A stretch of 64,000 nucleotides of DNA from assembly GCA_019163175.1 (NCBI GenBank), contig JAFLKN010000013.1:53428-117427 (forward strand). Reading direction: 5' to 3'. The notes beneath the pieces are model-generated. The model did no database searches and had not been told where the DNA came from. It saw only the letters and a list, made by a program, of their open reading frames with translations. Shown piece after piece: positions 19,167 through 27,437 of this stretch; position 1 is the stretch's first letter, and the number at the start of each line of letters is the position of its first letter. The DNA is from Prolixibacteraceae bacterium. GTDB lineage: Bacteria; Bacteroidota; Bacteroidia; Bacteroidales; Prolixibacteraceae. A program made the translations under genes and the position numbers.

Positions 19167-20618
19167 TTATTTTTTTATGTCATATATTGATCTTACAGGA
19201 TAAACCTCAAGTTTTTCGACAAGCAGCTCTCCTCCAGTGTTGAACAAATATAAACCGTTTGCATTTTCTGTTGGTACAAAACACGAACTCATTACTACTT
19301 TTCCATCATTCGCAAATATTTCAATTGAACTCCGATCCAACAGAATTTCGAGTTTCAGAACCCCATCAACTGGTTCAATCACTGCTGATTTATTCATACA
19401 GCTCAATGTCTTCGACTTTACGTTGTACATAAGTTCGGTTCCATTGTCTTTTTTATCTAAGCGCAAAACAAAGCCAAAGCTATCAGCCGATTTTATTTTA
19501 AAGTTTCCAATTATATGTAAACAATCATCTTTAACTCCGCGAGTTAGGTTTTTGTTGATGCCCGGAATCAGGTTTTCGTTTTCCCATTTATCCCCTTTTT
19601 CATGAAGAAGTTCAATTTCTTTAATTGGTTTTCGAACCAATCTTATGCCCTCAGTGAATTTTTTAAGTGATAATTCGTTGGGAAAAGTCATTTGGCCTTT
19701 AAAAGGCATTCCCGGAAATTCTCCGCCTTTCATCCAGGCGATCTGAATTGTTCTACCATCTGCTTCAGGAATATTGCTCCATGTTTGGGTGGCATAATAA
19801 TTGGCACCATAATCGCTTGGCATTTTGGGCGAATCAGGGATAAATTTTTCTCCATTGAACGATCCGATTAAATAGCTTCCATCTCCATCAAATAAAACCC
19901 ATTTTTTATCGTCGGAGCGCCTGTTTACGGCTAATTCTACCAAGTCAGGACATTCAAAAAATCCTGGCAAATGACTTTTAAAAGTCCAGCTAATTAGGTT
20001 TTTAGAGACATAAAATGATACCCCTTTTTGCTTATTGTCATTATTCGGCTTGCGGTACAGAACCATTACGTATTGTTTGCTCTCTTCGTGCCAAAAAACT
20101 TTGGGATCACGCGCATCATCGGTTTCATCAAAAGCAATGATCGGATTTTTTTCGTATTTCTGCCAAGTTCTGCCTTTATCGTTGCTATAAGCCAGCCGCT
20201 GACCACATTTCTGACTGGTATAGAACAATAGAATTGTCTTTTCAGATCCCTTTTGTAAGCCGGTTATATTGCCTTCATCAACAAATCCGCATCCCGAAAA
20301 AGCAGTACATAGTTCCTTGTCTTTCGATTCATTATCAGGATATAATGCAATGGGTAAATGTTCCCAGTGTATTAAATCGGTGCTAATGGCATGACCCCAA
20401 TGCATAAATCCCCATTCGAGTCCGTATGGATTATATTGATAGAACAAATGATACTCTCCTTTATAAAAAAACAGACCGTTCGGATCGTTGTGCCAGTTTT
20501 TTTCAGGAGTAAAATGAAATTGAGGACGATACAATTCATCGAAGATTTTTACCGGCTTATCGGCTGAGGCAAATAATGTGGCCAGAAAAAAAATGAGAAC
20601 AATAAAAGGAAACTTCAT
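19167..20618 (-). CDS. Glycoside hydrolase family 32 (levanase/fructan beta-fructosidase-like)
   Basis: A 483-residue secreted enzyme with a signal peptide (about 1-19). The GH32 nucleophile motif NWHNDPNGL has its Asp at residue 45. The transition-state stabiliser RDPK and acid/base motif FECPDL follow in the five-bladed propeller. A C-terminal beta-sandwich (about 340-483) holds the RSSIEIFANDGKVVMSS segment. It should release fructose from fructans or sucrose outside the cytoplasm. No SusC/SusD pair, fructokinase or regulator is adjacent, so it is not a standard utilisation locus. Confidence 0.93.
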   Translation of the reverse strand: MKFPFIVLIFFLATLFASADKPVKIFDELYRPQFHFTPEKNWHNDPNGLFFYKGEYHLFYQYNPYGLEWGFMHWGHAISTDLIHWEHLPIALYPDNESKDKELCTAFSGCGFVDEGNITGLQKGSEKTILLFYTSQKCGQRLAYSNDKGRTWQKYEKNPIIAFDETDDARDPKVFWHEESKQYVMVLYRKPNNDNKQKGVSFYVSKNLISWTFKSHLPGFFECPDLVELAVNRRSDDKKWVLFDGDGSYLIGSFNGEKFIPDSPKMPSDYGANYYATQTWSNIPEADGRTIQIAWMKGGEFPGMPFKGQMTFPNELSLKKFTEGIRLVRKPIKEIELLHEKGDKWENENLIPGINKNLTRGVKDDCLHIIGNFKIKSADSFGFVLRLDKKDNGTELMYNVKSKTLSCMNKSAVIEPVDGVLKLEILLDRSSIEIFANDGKVVMSSCFVPTENANGLYLFNTGGELLVEKLEVYPVRSIYDIKK

Positions 20619-20649
20619 AGCTTAATTGTTAATGAGAATGTATTACAGG

Positions 20650-20657
20650 CAAATATA
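20650..20657 (-). promoter_or_regulatory. -7 element for the GH32 gene
   Basis: Reads TATATTTG on the minus strand (TAnnTTTG), 32 nt upstream of the GH32 ATG. No clear -33 TTG. Confidence 0.55.
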
Positions 20658-20739
20658 GATTAAGAAACTGTTTAAAATTAGAATTGGAATCAAAAATTAT
20701 GAATTTTAAACTGTTTCAAGAATTTACTTTAAATTCTGT

Positions 20740-20747
20740 TACATTTG
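20740..20747 (+). promoter_or_regulatory. -7 element for the T9SS metalloprotease-like gene
   Basis: TACATTTG matches TAnnTTTG and lies about 118 nt upstream of the ATG at 20865. Confidence 0.45.
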
Positions 20748-20864
20748 AATAGTGAAGCCCCAAAATAGGGACAATTAGAAGAAATCGCTGATTTTATTCT
20801 GCATTGTCCTTAGGGTAAATCCATTTTTATTCGGACAACTATTGACGACTAATCTCTTAAAAAA

Positions 20865-23330
20865 ATGAAGATAAAATTGGTATTCTTTTTATTTCTCGCG
20901 TCAGTGATTACTGGCAAGGGACAGAATTTATGGAAAAAAGAAGGAATCAAATTACCAGCCCCGATTTGTTATGCATCGCACGAATCTTATCATTCGTTTA
21001 TCAAACCTCCGGCATTAAGTCGTGAACAGCTTAAATCGGGATTAATAAAGAAAGCGAATATCGAGGTTACCTATGTAGGCTTTTCTGCTGAAGCAAAACT
21101 GGCTTTTCAATATGCGGTTGATATCTGGGAAAATCTCATTTATTCTCCAGTTCCTATTCGTGTTAAGGCCAGTATGCTAAGCCTTAATAGTGGTGTATTG
21201 GGAAGCTGTTCTCCGGGCGGTTATTATAAAAATTTCAACTCAACTCAAATTTGGAACTGCTACTACCCTGTGGCATTAATCGAGAAAATGCTTGGTGAAG
21301 AGGTAAATTCAAAAGATGAGTACGACATTGTAGCTTCTTTTAATAAAGATTTTAGCAACTGGTATTTTGGTACTGATGGTAAAACTCCCAATACACACTA
21401 TGATTTTGCTTCTACCGTTTTACATGAATTAACTCATGGTCTGGGCTTTTCCGGATTCTTTTATACTGATCGTGGAAGAGGTACTTATGATGAATTTTCG
21501 GCTGCCTTTGATCAGTTTGTTGAAAATAAGAATGGAGATCGGCTGGTCAATACAATAGCTTTTCCAAATCCTTCAATCGCTTTATATGAGGCTTTAACTT
21601 CAAGCTGGCTTGCATTTAATACCAAACTGGTTGAAAGCCAATTGCCACGACTATATGCACCAATTACCTTTGACGATGGATCCAGTATTTATCATCTTGA
21701 TGATGCTACTTATTCAACGGGTAATCCAAATTCACTAATGACACCATTTAGCGGAAAAGGTGAGGCTATTCATGATCCGGGGCCTAATTCACTAGGTATC
21801 ATGTACGATATAGGCTGGAAGACCATCACCATAAAGCATAAACAACTTAAGGATATTGAGTTCGTTTCTGCGTCTTCTCCTATCAAAGTCGATGCACAAA
21901 TTGAAAGTGATTACGATCTTGATTCGACTAAAACCTATTTGTATTATTCGTCTGGTACTTTTACGAAAATTGATTCTGTTAAGTTAAACGCTACAAATGT
22001 CCCGACCGTTTTTAGTGCTCAATTATCAACAAATTTGAATGGCGATATTCGGTATTATTTTTCAGCAAATGATATCAAAAATAGAAGCTTTAAATTTCCG
22101 TCTAATGCACCTGCAAGATATTTAAGCTTTACAATCGGGCCCGACAAGGAAATTCCAGTGCTGAAGCACGAACCAATAAAATATATGCTACTAACTAGTT
22201 TATCGGCAAAGATTGATGTTGAAGCAACCGACAACATGGGTATTAAATCAGTAACCTTGGAATATTTTGTGAATGGTGGAAGTATTAAGAAGCTGGCATT
22301 AACCAATGATACGAATGATTTATACATCGGAAACCTTGTTTTTCCTGAAGGATCGGTCAAAGATGGCGATAAGGTTCAATATAGGGTGGTGGCAGTTGAT
22401 ATTTCTTCGAACAGCAATACTGGACGCATACCCTTAACTGGATACAACACTTTTTATATTGAAGGAATTCAGAATCCGGTGGATAAGTATGTCAATAATT
22501 TCGATACAGAAACACACGATTTTATAAGTACCGATTTTACAATTTCAACTGTTTCAGGTTTTGATAGTCCGGCATTAAATTCCGCACATCCATATCTCAG
22601 CCCTAATACGGATGATATGAATTTTGACTTCACTACTGTTCTGAAATACCCTGTTATCCTGAAAGCTGGTGGCAAAATGAGTTTCGACGAAATTGTATTG
22701 GTTGAACCGGGTGAATTAGGGACGAAATTTGGCGATGAAGAATTTTGGGATTATGTGATTGTTGAAGGATCGAAAAACGGTGGAATGAACTGGAAACCGT
22801 TGATTGACGGGTATGATAGCAATGCACATAAACCTTGGTATAATTTGTTTAACAGTGTTATGTCTGGTCAAAATAGCACCGCAGTGCCTACAAAAAGTTC
22901 GTTTGTAAAACGCCAGTTTGATCTTCTTGCAAAAGGAAATTTTATTGCCGGAGACACGATTCAAATCAGGTTCCGCTTGTTTTCTGATCCTTATTCGCAT
23001 GGTTGGGGCTGGATAATTGATAATTTGAATATTCAGGATGTGAATACGGGAACTAACTCAATGGTTTTGTCTTCCGAAGAAGTTCTTTTATATCCAAACC
23101 CAACTACTGGACGTGTAAATCTTCAGATCAATGCCAAAGAAAATTTAGGTAAATTCCTGTTGAAAGCCTTTAATTCTTCCGGAAGTCTGGTTTATAATCA
23201 GTCGTTTTCTATGGAATCCAGCTCATTTCAAACCGGAATTGATCTGAGTAAATTTACTCCGGGTCTCTATTTATTTGCCATTGAACCCGAAAAAGGCCAG
23301 GCTGTGACACGCAAAATGCTGATTCAATAA
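20865..23330 (+). CDS. Secreted putative metalloprotease with T9SS sorting domain
   Basis: An 821-residue exported protein: signal peptide (1-19), a putative zinc-protease domain with HELTHGLGFSGF (HExxH at 187-191) and an LMTP Met-turn-like segment about 100 residues later. Ig/Fn3-like modules follow, with a jelly-roll-like region (about 550-725), then a typical type IX secretion C-terminal domain (YPNPTTGRVNLQI... ending in KMLIQ). The third zinc ligand expected in HExxHxxGxxH metzincins is not at the usual position, so activity is unproven. Its own TAnnTTTG element lies upstream. Confidence 0.8.
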   Translation: MKIKLVFFLFLASVITGKGQNLWKKEGIKLPAPICYASHESYHSFIKPPALSREQLKSGLIKKANIEVTYVGFSAEAKLAFQYAVDIWENLIYSPVPIRVKASMLSLNSGVLGSCSPGGYYKNFNSTQIWNCYYPVALIEKMLGEEVNSKDEYDIVASFNKDFSNWYFGTDGKTPNTHYDFASTVLHELTHGLGFSGFFYTDRGRGTYDEFSAAFDQFVENKNGDRLVNTIAFPNPSIALYEALTSSWLAFNTKLVESQLPRLYAPITFDDGSSIYHLDDATYSTGNPNSLMTPFSGKGEAIHDPGPNSLGIMYDIGWKTITIKHKQLKDIEFVSASSPIKVDAQIESDYDLDSTKTYLYYSSGTFTKIDSVKLNATNVPTVFSAQLSTNLNGDIRYYFSANDIKNRSFKFPSNAPARYLSFTIGPDKEIPVLKHEPIKYMLLTSLSAKIDVEATDNMGIKSVTLEYFVNGGSIKKLALTNDTNDLYIGNLVFPEGSVKDGDKVQYRVVAVDISSNSNTGRIPLTGYNTFYIEGIQNPVDKYVNNFDTETHDFISTDFTISTVSGFDSPALNSAHPYLSPNTDDMNFDFTTVLKYPVILKAGGKMSFDEIVLVEPGELGTKFGDEEFWDYVIVEGSKNGGMNWKPLIDGYDSNAHKPWYNLFNSVMSGQNSTAVPTKSSFVKRQFDLLAKGNFIAGDTIQIRFRLFSDPYSHGWGWIIDNLNIQDVNTGTNSMVLSSEEVLLYPNPTTGRVNLQINAKENLGKFLLKAFNSSGSLVYNQSFSMESSSFQTGIDLSKFTPGLYLFAIEPEKGQAVTRKMLIQ

Positions 23331-23448
23331 GCTCTTTTTCAGGCCTTAAACTTTAATTATTTGTTAAGTTTTGGAAGTTAAAATTCAGTAAATAAATACT
23401 TTATCATCTTTATTTGCACCGGCGAGGTACTTTTAGAGTACTAAAATT

Positions 23449-23476
23449 TTGATTTGAAATAAAAACTCTATATTTG
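23449..23476 (+). promoter_or_regulatory. Promoter of the aromatic operon
   Basis: A -33 TTG at 23449-23451, a 17-nt spacer and TATATTTG at 23469-23476, a good match to the Bacteroidota promoter. Transcription would begin around 23480-23485, just before the leader peptide ATG at 23496. Confidence 0.7.
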
Positions 23477-23495
23477 CCAACATATCGAAAGCAAA

Positions 23496-23570
23496 ATGAA
23501 ACGTACAGGTAACAACAGTTTTTATTATTGGTTTTATTACTTCTGTTCTCAAATCGGGATCGGCTGGTAA
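23496..23570 (+). CDS. Aromatic-rich leader peptide of the tyrA operon
   Basis: A 24-codon ORF starting at ATG 23496 and ending at TAA 23568-23570. Residues 9-16 are FYYWFYYF, eight aromatic residues in a row, and the last residue is Trp: nine of 24 codons are Phe, Tyr or Trp. It lies between the promoter and an intrinsic terminator in front of tyrA and the DAHP synthase gene. This is the classical arrangement of ribosome-mediated attenuation: stalling on the run when charged aromatic tRNAs are scarce would favour read-through. Function is inferred from architecture. Confidence 0.85.
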   Translation: MKRTGNNSFYYWFYYFCSQIGIGW

Positions 23571-23632
23571 TGTCTTGTAGTTACGAAAAGATATTTTACA
23601 AAAGGGTCCCGTGTTAAACGAGGCCCTTTTTT
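23555..23632 (+). promoter_or_regulatory. Attenuator: terminator and competing antiterminator before tyrA
   Basis: The terminator stem pairs 23600-23611 with 23619-23630 (12 positions, one G-U and one C-A mismatch, 7-nt loop). T6 (23627-23632) covers the end of the right arm. A competing pairing exists: CGGGATC at 23555-23561, inside the last codons of the leader ORF, can pair with GGTCCCG at 23605-23611, the terminator's left arm (7 bp, one G-U). A ribosome at the leader stop would cover the first strand and allow termination. One stalled on the aromatic run (23520-23543) would leave it free. Confidence 0.78.
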
Positions 23633-23654
23633 ATTTAGGAAAAAATAAAAAGAT

Positions 23655-24548
23655 ATGAAACTTGCAGTTATAGGTTTGGGATTAATTGGAGGTTCAATAG
23701 CCAAAGACCTTCGGAAAGCTGGCTTTGCTCACGAAATTTTGGGCGTGGATGCCAGTCCTGAAAATGCACAGGCGGCACTTCGATTGGGGATCATTGACCG
23801 GGTTGAGACGCTGGAAAGTGCCATTCCAAAAGCCGATATGGTTGTTATTGCCATTCCGGTCGATAAAGTATTGCATTCGCTCACCCGAGTTCTCGATCTG
23901 GTTTCTGACCAAACCACGGTAATAGATGTTGGCTCAACCAAAAAAGCAATTTCCGAAGCGGTTGAAAATCATCCGAAACGCAGGAATTACGTACCTGCCC
24001 ACCCTATGTCGGGTACCGAAAACTCAGGACCTAGTGCTGCATTGGAAGGATTATTCGAAGGCAAAATCAACATCATTTGCGATCAAGAAAAAACAGGGCC
24101 GCAACATCTGGCTTTTGCCGAGAAGATGTTTCAGGTGCTGGGAATGGACATTGCCTATATGACTGCCGACGAACAGGACCACAGCACAGCATTTATTTCA
24201 CATTTGCCCCACGCTGCTGCTTTTGCATTGGCCAATGCCGTACTCGACAAAGAAGACCGCGAAATTATTTTCGACTTGGCGAGCGGCGGATTCACTTCAA
24301 CAGTGCGTTTAGCCAAGAGTTCTCCTGAAATGTGGGGACCTATTTTTCAACAAAACAAAGAATATGTTGTTGAATCGCTCGATGTTTACATCAAACACCT
24401 AAAAGCTTTCCGGAAAAGCATCGAATCTGATCCGGAACAAATGATGGCTCTGATGAAAAATGCCAATCGTATTCGTGGAATTTTGGCTGGCGATGGTGAT
24501 TCGCTCGTCAAAAATGAAAGGACAATTGTTAAACTTTATACCAAATAA
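23655..24548 (+). CDS. tyrA: Prephenate dehydrogenase
   Basis: A 297-residue enzyme converting prephenate to 4-hydroxyphenylpyruvate in tyrosine synthesis. N-terminal NAD-binding GLGLIGGSIAKDLRK (7-21), the HPMSGTENSGP substrate segment, and SHLPHAAAFALANAV in the helical dimerisation domain are all present. There is no chorismate mutase or ACT domain fused. The DAHP synthase/chorismate mutase gene starts 2 nt after the stop, so both share the attenuator. Prephenate dehydratase and the aminotransferase are not in this operon. Confidence 0.95.
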   Translation: MKLAVIGLGLIGGSIAKDLRKAGFAHEILGVDASPENAQAALRLGIIDRVETLESAIPKADMVVIAIPVDKVLHSLTRVLDLVSDQTTVIDVGSTKKAISEAVENHPKRRNYVPAHPMSGTENSGPSAALEGLFEGKINIICDQEKTGPQHLAFAEKMFQVLGMDIAYMTADEQDHSTAFISHLPHAAAFALANAVLDKEDREIIFDLASGGFTSTVRLAKSSPEMWGPIFQQNKEYVVESLDVYIKHLKAFRKSIESDPEQMMALMKNANRIRGILAGDGDSLVKNERTIVKLYTK

Positions 24549-24550
24549 TC

Positions 24551-25636
24551 ATGGAATTAGAAATTAACCCCATTAAGCACTGGTTGCCACAAATTAACAA
24601 CCCGCTTATTATTGCTGGTCCGTGCAGCCTCGAAACTGAAGAGCAGGCTATGGATACCGCCCGGCAACTTGTAAAAGATCACCGTGTATTCGTATATCGT
24701 GGTGGCGTTTGGAAACCACGCACCCGCCCCGGAAGCTTCGAAGGTATTGGAAGCATAGGTCTGAAATGGCTGCAAATGGTTCGCGAAGAAACCGGAATGC
24801 CAGTAGGTACTGAAATTGCCAATGCCCAACATGCCGAAGAAGCGCTGAAAGCTGGTTTAGATGTGCTTTGGATTGGTGCCCGCTCAACTGCCAGCCCATT
24901 TGTGGTGCAGGAAATTGCTGATGTGGTGCAGGGAACAGATGCAGTGGTGATGGTGAAAAATCCGGTTAATCCCGATGTTCAGCTTTGGGTAGGGGCATTC
25001 GAACGCCTTAGCCGTGCCGGAATCAAGAATCTGGTTGCCATTCATCGCGGTTTTACGCCTTTCCGCGAAACAGAGTACCGCAATTACCCAAACTGGAAAA
25101 CAGTGATCGAATTGCGCCGTTTGATGCCAAATTTGCCCATAATCTGCGATCCAAGCCACATTGGTGGCAAACGCGAATATTTGTTTGATATCAGTCAGAA
25201 AGCATTCGATATGGGCATGGATGGTTTGATGATCGAATCGCACCGTGACCCATCGTGCGCGTTGAGCGACAAAGAACAGCAGCTTACACCGGCTGATCTG
25301 GCCAAATTGCTCGATCGTTTGATCATTCGTACGGTTACAACCGACAACAAGCAGTTCGAAAATCAGCTTGAATTGTTGCGTAACCGCATTGATGCACTCG
25401 ACCGCGAATTGCTGGAAACCCTTTCGTCGCGTATGGAAATTGCCCGCCAGATTGGCCAGTACAAAAAAGACAACAATGTAACTGCTTTTCAGGTTGGACG
25501 TTTTGCCGAATTAATGGAAAAGCGCATGAAACTTGGTGAAAGCCTCAACTTGGATCGCAACCTGGTTCAGTTGCTATTTCAACACATCCATGAAGATTCG
25601 GTACGTATGCAAACCGAGATCATGGACAAAGAATAA
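24551..25636 (+). CDS. Bifunctional DAHP synthase / chorismate mutase
   Basis: A 361-residue fusion. Residues 1 to about 265 are a type I-beta (KDO8P synthase-like) 3-deoxy-7-phosphoheptulonate synthase: GPCSLET, YRGGVWKPRTRPGSFEG, IHRGFTPFRETEYRNYPNW and CDPSHIGGKR. From about 275 on is an AroQ-type chorismate mutase (LRNRIDALDRELLETLSSRMEIARQIGQ). It provides both the first committed step of the shikimate pathway and the chorismate-to-prephenate step. The mutase domain in such fusions also acts as a feedback sensor (family knowledge). Translationally close to tyrA. Confidence 0.95.
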   Translation: MELEINPIKHWLPQINNPLIIAGPCSLETEEQAMDTARQLVKDHRVFVYRGGVWKPRTRPGSFEGIGSIGLKWLQMVREETGMPVGTEIANAQHAEEALKAGLDVLWIGARSTASPFVVQEIADVVQGTDAVVMVKNPVNPDVQLWVGAFERLSRAGIKNLVAIHRGFTPFRETEYRNYPNWKTVIELRRLMPNLPIICDPSHIGGKREYLFDISQKAFDMGMDGLMIESHRDPSCALSDKEQQLTPADLAKLLDRLIIRTVTTDNKQFENQLELLRNRIDALDRELLETLSSRMEIARQIGQYKKDNNVTAFQVGRFAELMEKRMKLGESLNLDRNLVQLLFQHIHEDSVRMQTEIMDKE

Positions 25637-25713
25637 GGAAAAGCCTGAAGTTCGGAGACAGAAAGTTAAAACATAAACAGCGATTGTTCCTGTGTACCGG
25701 AGCATTTCTAAAC

Positions 25714-25748
25714 AAGCCGGATTGGATTAATTTCCTGCCCGGCTTTTT
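25714..25748 (+). terminator. Terminator of the aromatic operon
   Basis: A 7-bp GC-rich stem, AAGCCGG (25714-25720) with CCGGCTT (25739-25745), followed by a T run (25744-25748). The loop is long (18 nt). It lies about 80 nt after the stop codon. Confidence 0.6.
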
Positions 25749-25859
25749 CTTTTAGTGCCTGAATTTTTCGATGAAACAAATCTTAAAACTTGTTATCTTT
25801 ACACGCAACCTAATGATAACCAGAAGCATCTTTAAAAATGTATTAAAAATGTTTTGATT

Positions 25860-26297
25860 ATGAAATCACGGCAACTTGTTATCCTCGTTTCTGCAATTTT
25901 ATTTTTGTTTTGTTTTGCCCAATGTGATGACCTTAAAAAACAGGAAATTAGTCCGACTGGTCAATTAAATCTTGACACCATAAGTATTTCTCACTCTATG
26001 AAAGGCTGGGAGCTATACAGCTGGTCCAAAGGAAGTTATTTTTATTATTCGTTTTTAGTCGGTACAAATAGGTCGAAAACTTACGATGAAATTATTGCCA
26101 ACAAACTCCGGGTTTCAGGTAAAGATTCGCTCAAACTTTTACTCAGTAAGTTTCCTGAAAATGAAAGCCTCTTTTGGTTTGGTGCAGCCTGGTCGGCTAA
26201 AAACTCAGATAGCTTCGCGCTGCCCGACGAAAAAACGGTGAACGAAATTAAAGCCTTCTGCACCCAGAAAAAACTGACTTTGATGGTGGCTGAGTAG
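25860..26297 (+). CDS. Small lipoprotein of unknown function
   Basis: About 145 residues from ATG 25860 (the frame also opens at TTG 25854). The N-terminus is a hydrophobic signal with a Cys at residue 22 (FAQC), so it is a probable lipoprotein. The rest shows no family motif I recognise. It contains GWELYSWSKGSYFYYSFLVG and a predicted alpha/beta segment. A TATCTTTA sequence near 25794 is a weak promoter candidate. Single gene between two terminator-bounded units. Confidence 0.65.
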   Translation: MKSRQLVILVSAILFLFCFAQCDDLKKQEISPTGQLNLDTISISHSMKGWELYSWSKGSYFYYSFLVGTNRSKTYDEIIANKLRVSGKDSLKLLLSKFPENESLFWFGAAWSAKNSDSFALPDEKTVNEIKAFCTQKKLTLMVAE

Positions 26298-26449
26298 CTT
26301 CTCTATAAATACAAATCAATGTTATAGAGAAATCAGATTCATACTTTGTGTTTGGAAATCAAATCCCAATATTATTGTGGTAAATCCAGCTCTATTTTAT
26401 TTCTGCAATAGATTTTCCAGAAAACCACAAATAAAAGACTTAAATATCT
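26298..26449. other. Intergenic region, nothing recognised
   Basis: No ORF with coding character, no hairpin followed by T residues and no tRNA-like fold was seen here between the two lipoprotein genes. Confidence 0.5.
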
Positions 26450-26457
26450 TATATTTG
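26450..26457 (+). promoter_or_regulatory. -7 element for the SnoaL-like lipoprotein gene
   Basis: TATATTTG (TAnnTTTG) about 79 nt upstream of the ATG at 26536. Confidence 0.5.
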
Positions 26458-26535
26458 ATTTTAGCGGGTTTGACTAAAGTTATACAAAACAAAAACTCGA
26501 TATTTAAACGTTTAACAATCAGATAGAAACATCAA

Positions 26536-26976
26536 ATGAAACATGTAGCAGTATTCTTCTTCGCGACATTGATCGTATTATCTTGTAACAATCAGAACGA
26601 AAAACAAATGTACAACGCCAACGAAAAATTAGTAAAGGAATATTTTGAGCATTTCAACAAGCATGATTGGGCTAAGATGGCTGGTATGTATGCTGAGCCA
26701 GCCGAATTTAAAGACCCTTCACTGGGCCCGGGAATTGTTTCACAAACGCATGAACAAGTGATTGCGAAGTACAGCCAGTTGAGTGAATTGTTTACAGACC
26801 TTAAAGACGAAATTGTAAACATTTATCCTTCAGGCGAAAAACACATCATTGTTGAGTTTAAATCGACTGGTACAGCTCCCGATAGTACCAAATTTGAATT
26901 GCCGATTTGTACTATTTTCACCATCGAAAACGGAATCATAACCAAAGACTTCACTTATTACGACAACTTTGAATAG
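26536..26976 (+). CDS. SnoaL/NTF2-like lipoprotein
   Basis: 146 residues. A lipoprotein signal ends at Cys17 (VLSC). The mature part has the NTF2-like/SnoaL pattern: NEKLVKEYFEHFNKHDWAKM as the first helix, a YAEPAEFKDPSLGP strand, then a four-stranded sheet ending in IENGIITKDFTYYD. Such small cone folds bind ligands or catalyse cyclisations, but no catalytic residues can be assigned. Standalone gene, convergent with rnpA 10 nt away. Confidence 0.75.
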   Translation: MKHVAVFFFATLIVLSCNNQNEKQMYNANEKLVKEYFEHFNKHDWAKMAGMYAEPAEFKDPSLGPGIVSQTHEQVIAKYSQLSELFTDLKDEIVNIYPSGEKHIIVEFKSTGTAPDSTKFELPICTIFTIENGIITKDFTYYDNFE

Positions 26977-26986
26977 GCTGATCTGC

Positions 26987-27370
26987 TTATACAATTTTTG
27001 CTGTTACCTTTTTAAAGGCCGAAATCATGGCTTTTTCGATGATAGCATATTCAGCAAGGTCTTTACCAATATAAACAAACATGATCGCGATTTGGAGTCC
27101 TTTCCCGGCTATTTCGTCGTAAAAGCTGGGTTTGTTTAGTCGGTAGGCTTCGCGCATGCGCCGTTTCAGTAAATTGCGTTTAACAGCACGTTTAAAATTT
27201 CGCTTCGATACAGTAAAGGCGGCCTGTACCGGGTACGATTGTGGTAGCTCAGATTTCAGGAACACCACCTTGAGTGGATAAGATAAAAAGGACTCGCCCG
27301 AGGAAAATAATTCCCCGATCAGTTTTTCGCTGCAAAGCCTTTCTTCCTTATGTAGTGTGAATCCTTCCAT
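26987..27370 (-). CDS. rnpA: Ribonuclease P protein component
   Basis: About 127 residues, basic, with the RnpA signature KRNLLKRRMREAYR and the FTVSKRNFKRAVKRN segment before it. It assists the RNase P RNA in 5' maturation of tRNAs. The open frame reaches 27385, but MEGFTLHKEERL at 27370 matches the usual RnpA start. In many bacteria rnpA sits next to rpmH; here it follows hemD and DUF4271, which is the Bacteroidota arrangement. Confidence 0.93.
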   Translation of the reverse strand: MEGFTLHKEERLCSEKLIGELFSSGESFLSYPLKVVFLKSELPQSYPVQAAFTVSKRNFKRAVKRNLLKRRMREAYRLNKPSFYDEIAGKGLQIAIMFVYIGKDLAEYAIIEKAMISAFKKVTAKIV

Positions 27371-27385
27371 CGAACTAAAATACAA

Positions 27386-27413
27386 TAAAAAAGGGGAAAA
27401 TAGATTTCCCCTT
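27386..27413 (-). terminator. Hairpin with T run between hemD and rnpA
   Basis: A perfect 9-bp stem, AAGGGGAAA (27391-27399) with TTTCCCCTT (27405-27413) and a 5-nt loop. On the minus strand it is followed by T6. It lies after hemD and only about 20 nt before rnpA, so it may be a partial terminator that sets rnpA levels. Confidence 0.7.
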
Positions 27414-27437
27414 CCTGTCGTATTGCTTAAGTTGTGC

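Noticed and set aside
19167..20618. GH32 gene as part of a polysaccharide utilisation locus
   Set aside because: No SusC/SusD pair, sugar kinase, transporter or hybrid regulator flanks it within the window.
23725..24328. Several overlapping alternative-frame ORFs within tyrA
   Set aside because: They are shadows of the tyrA reading frame and show no conserved motifs.
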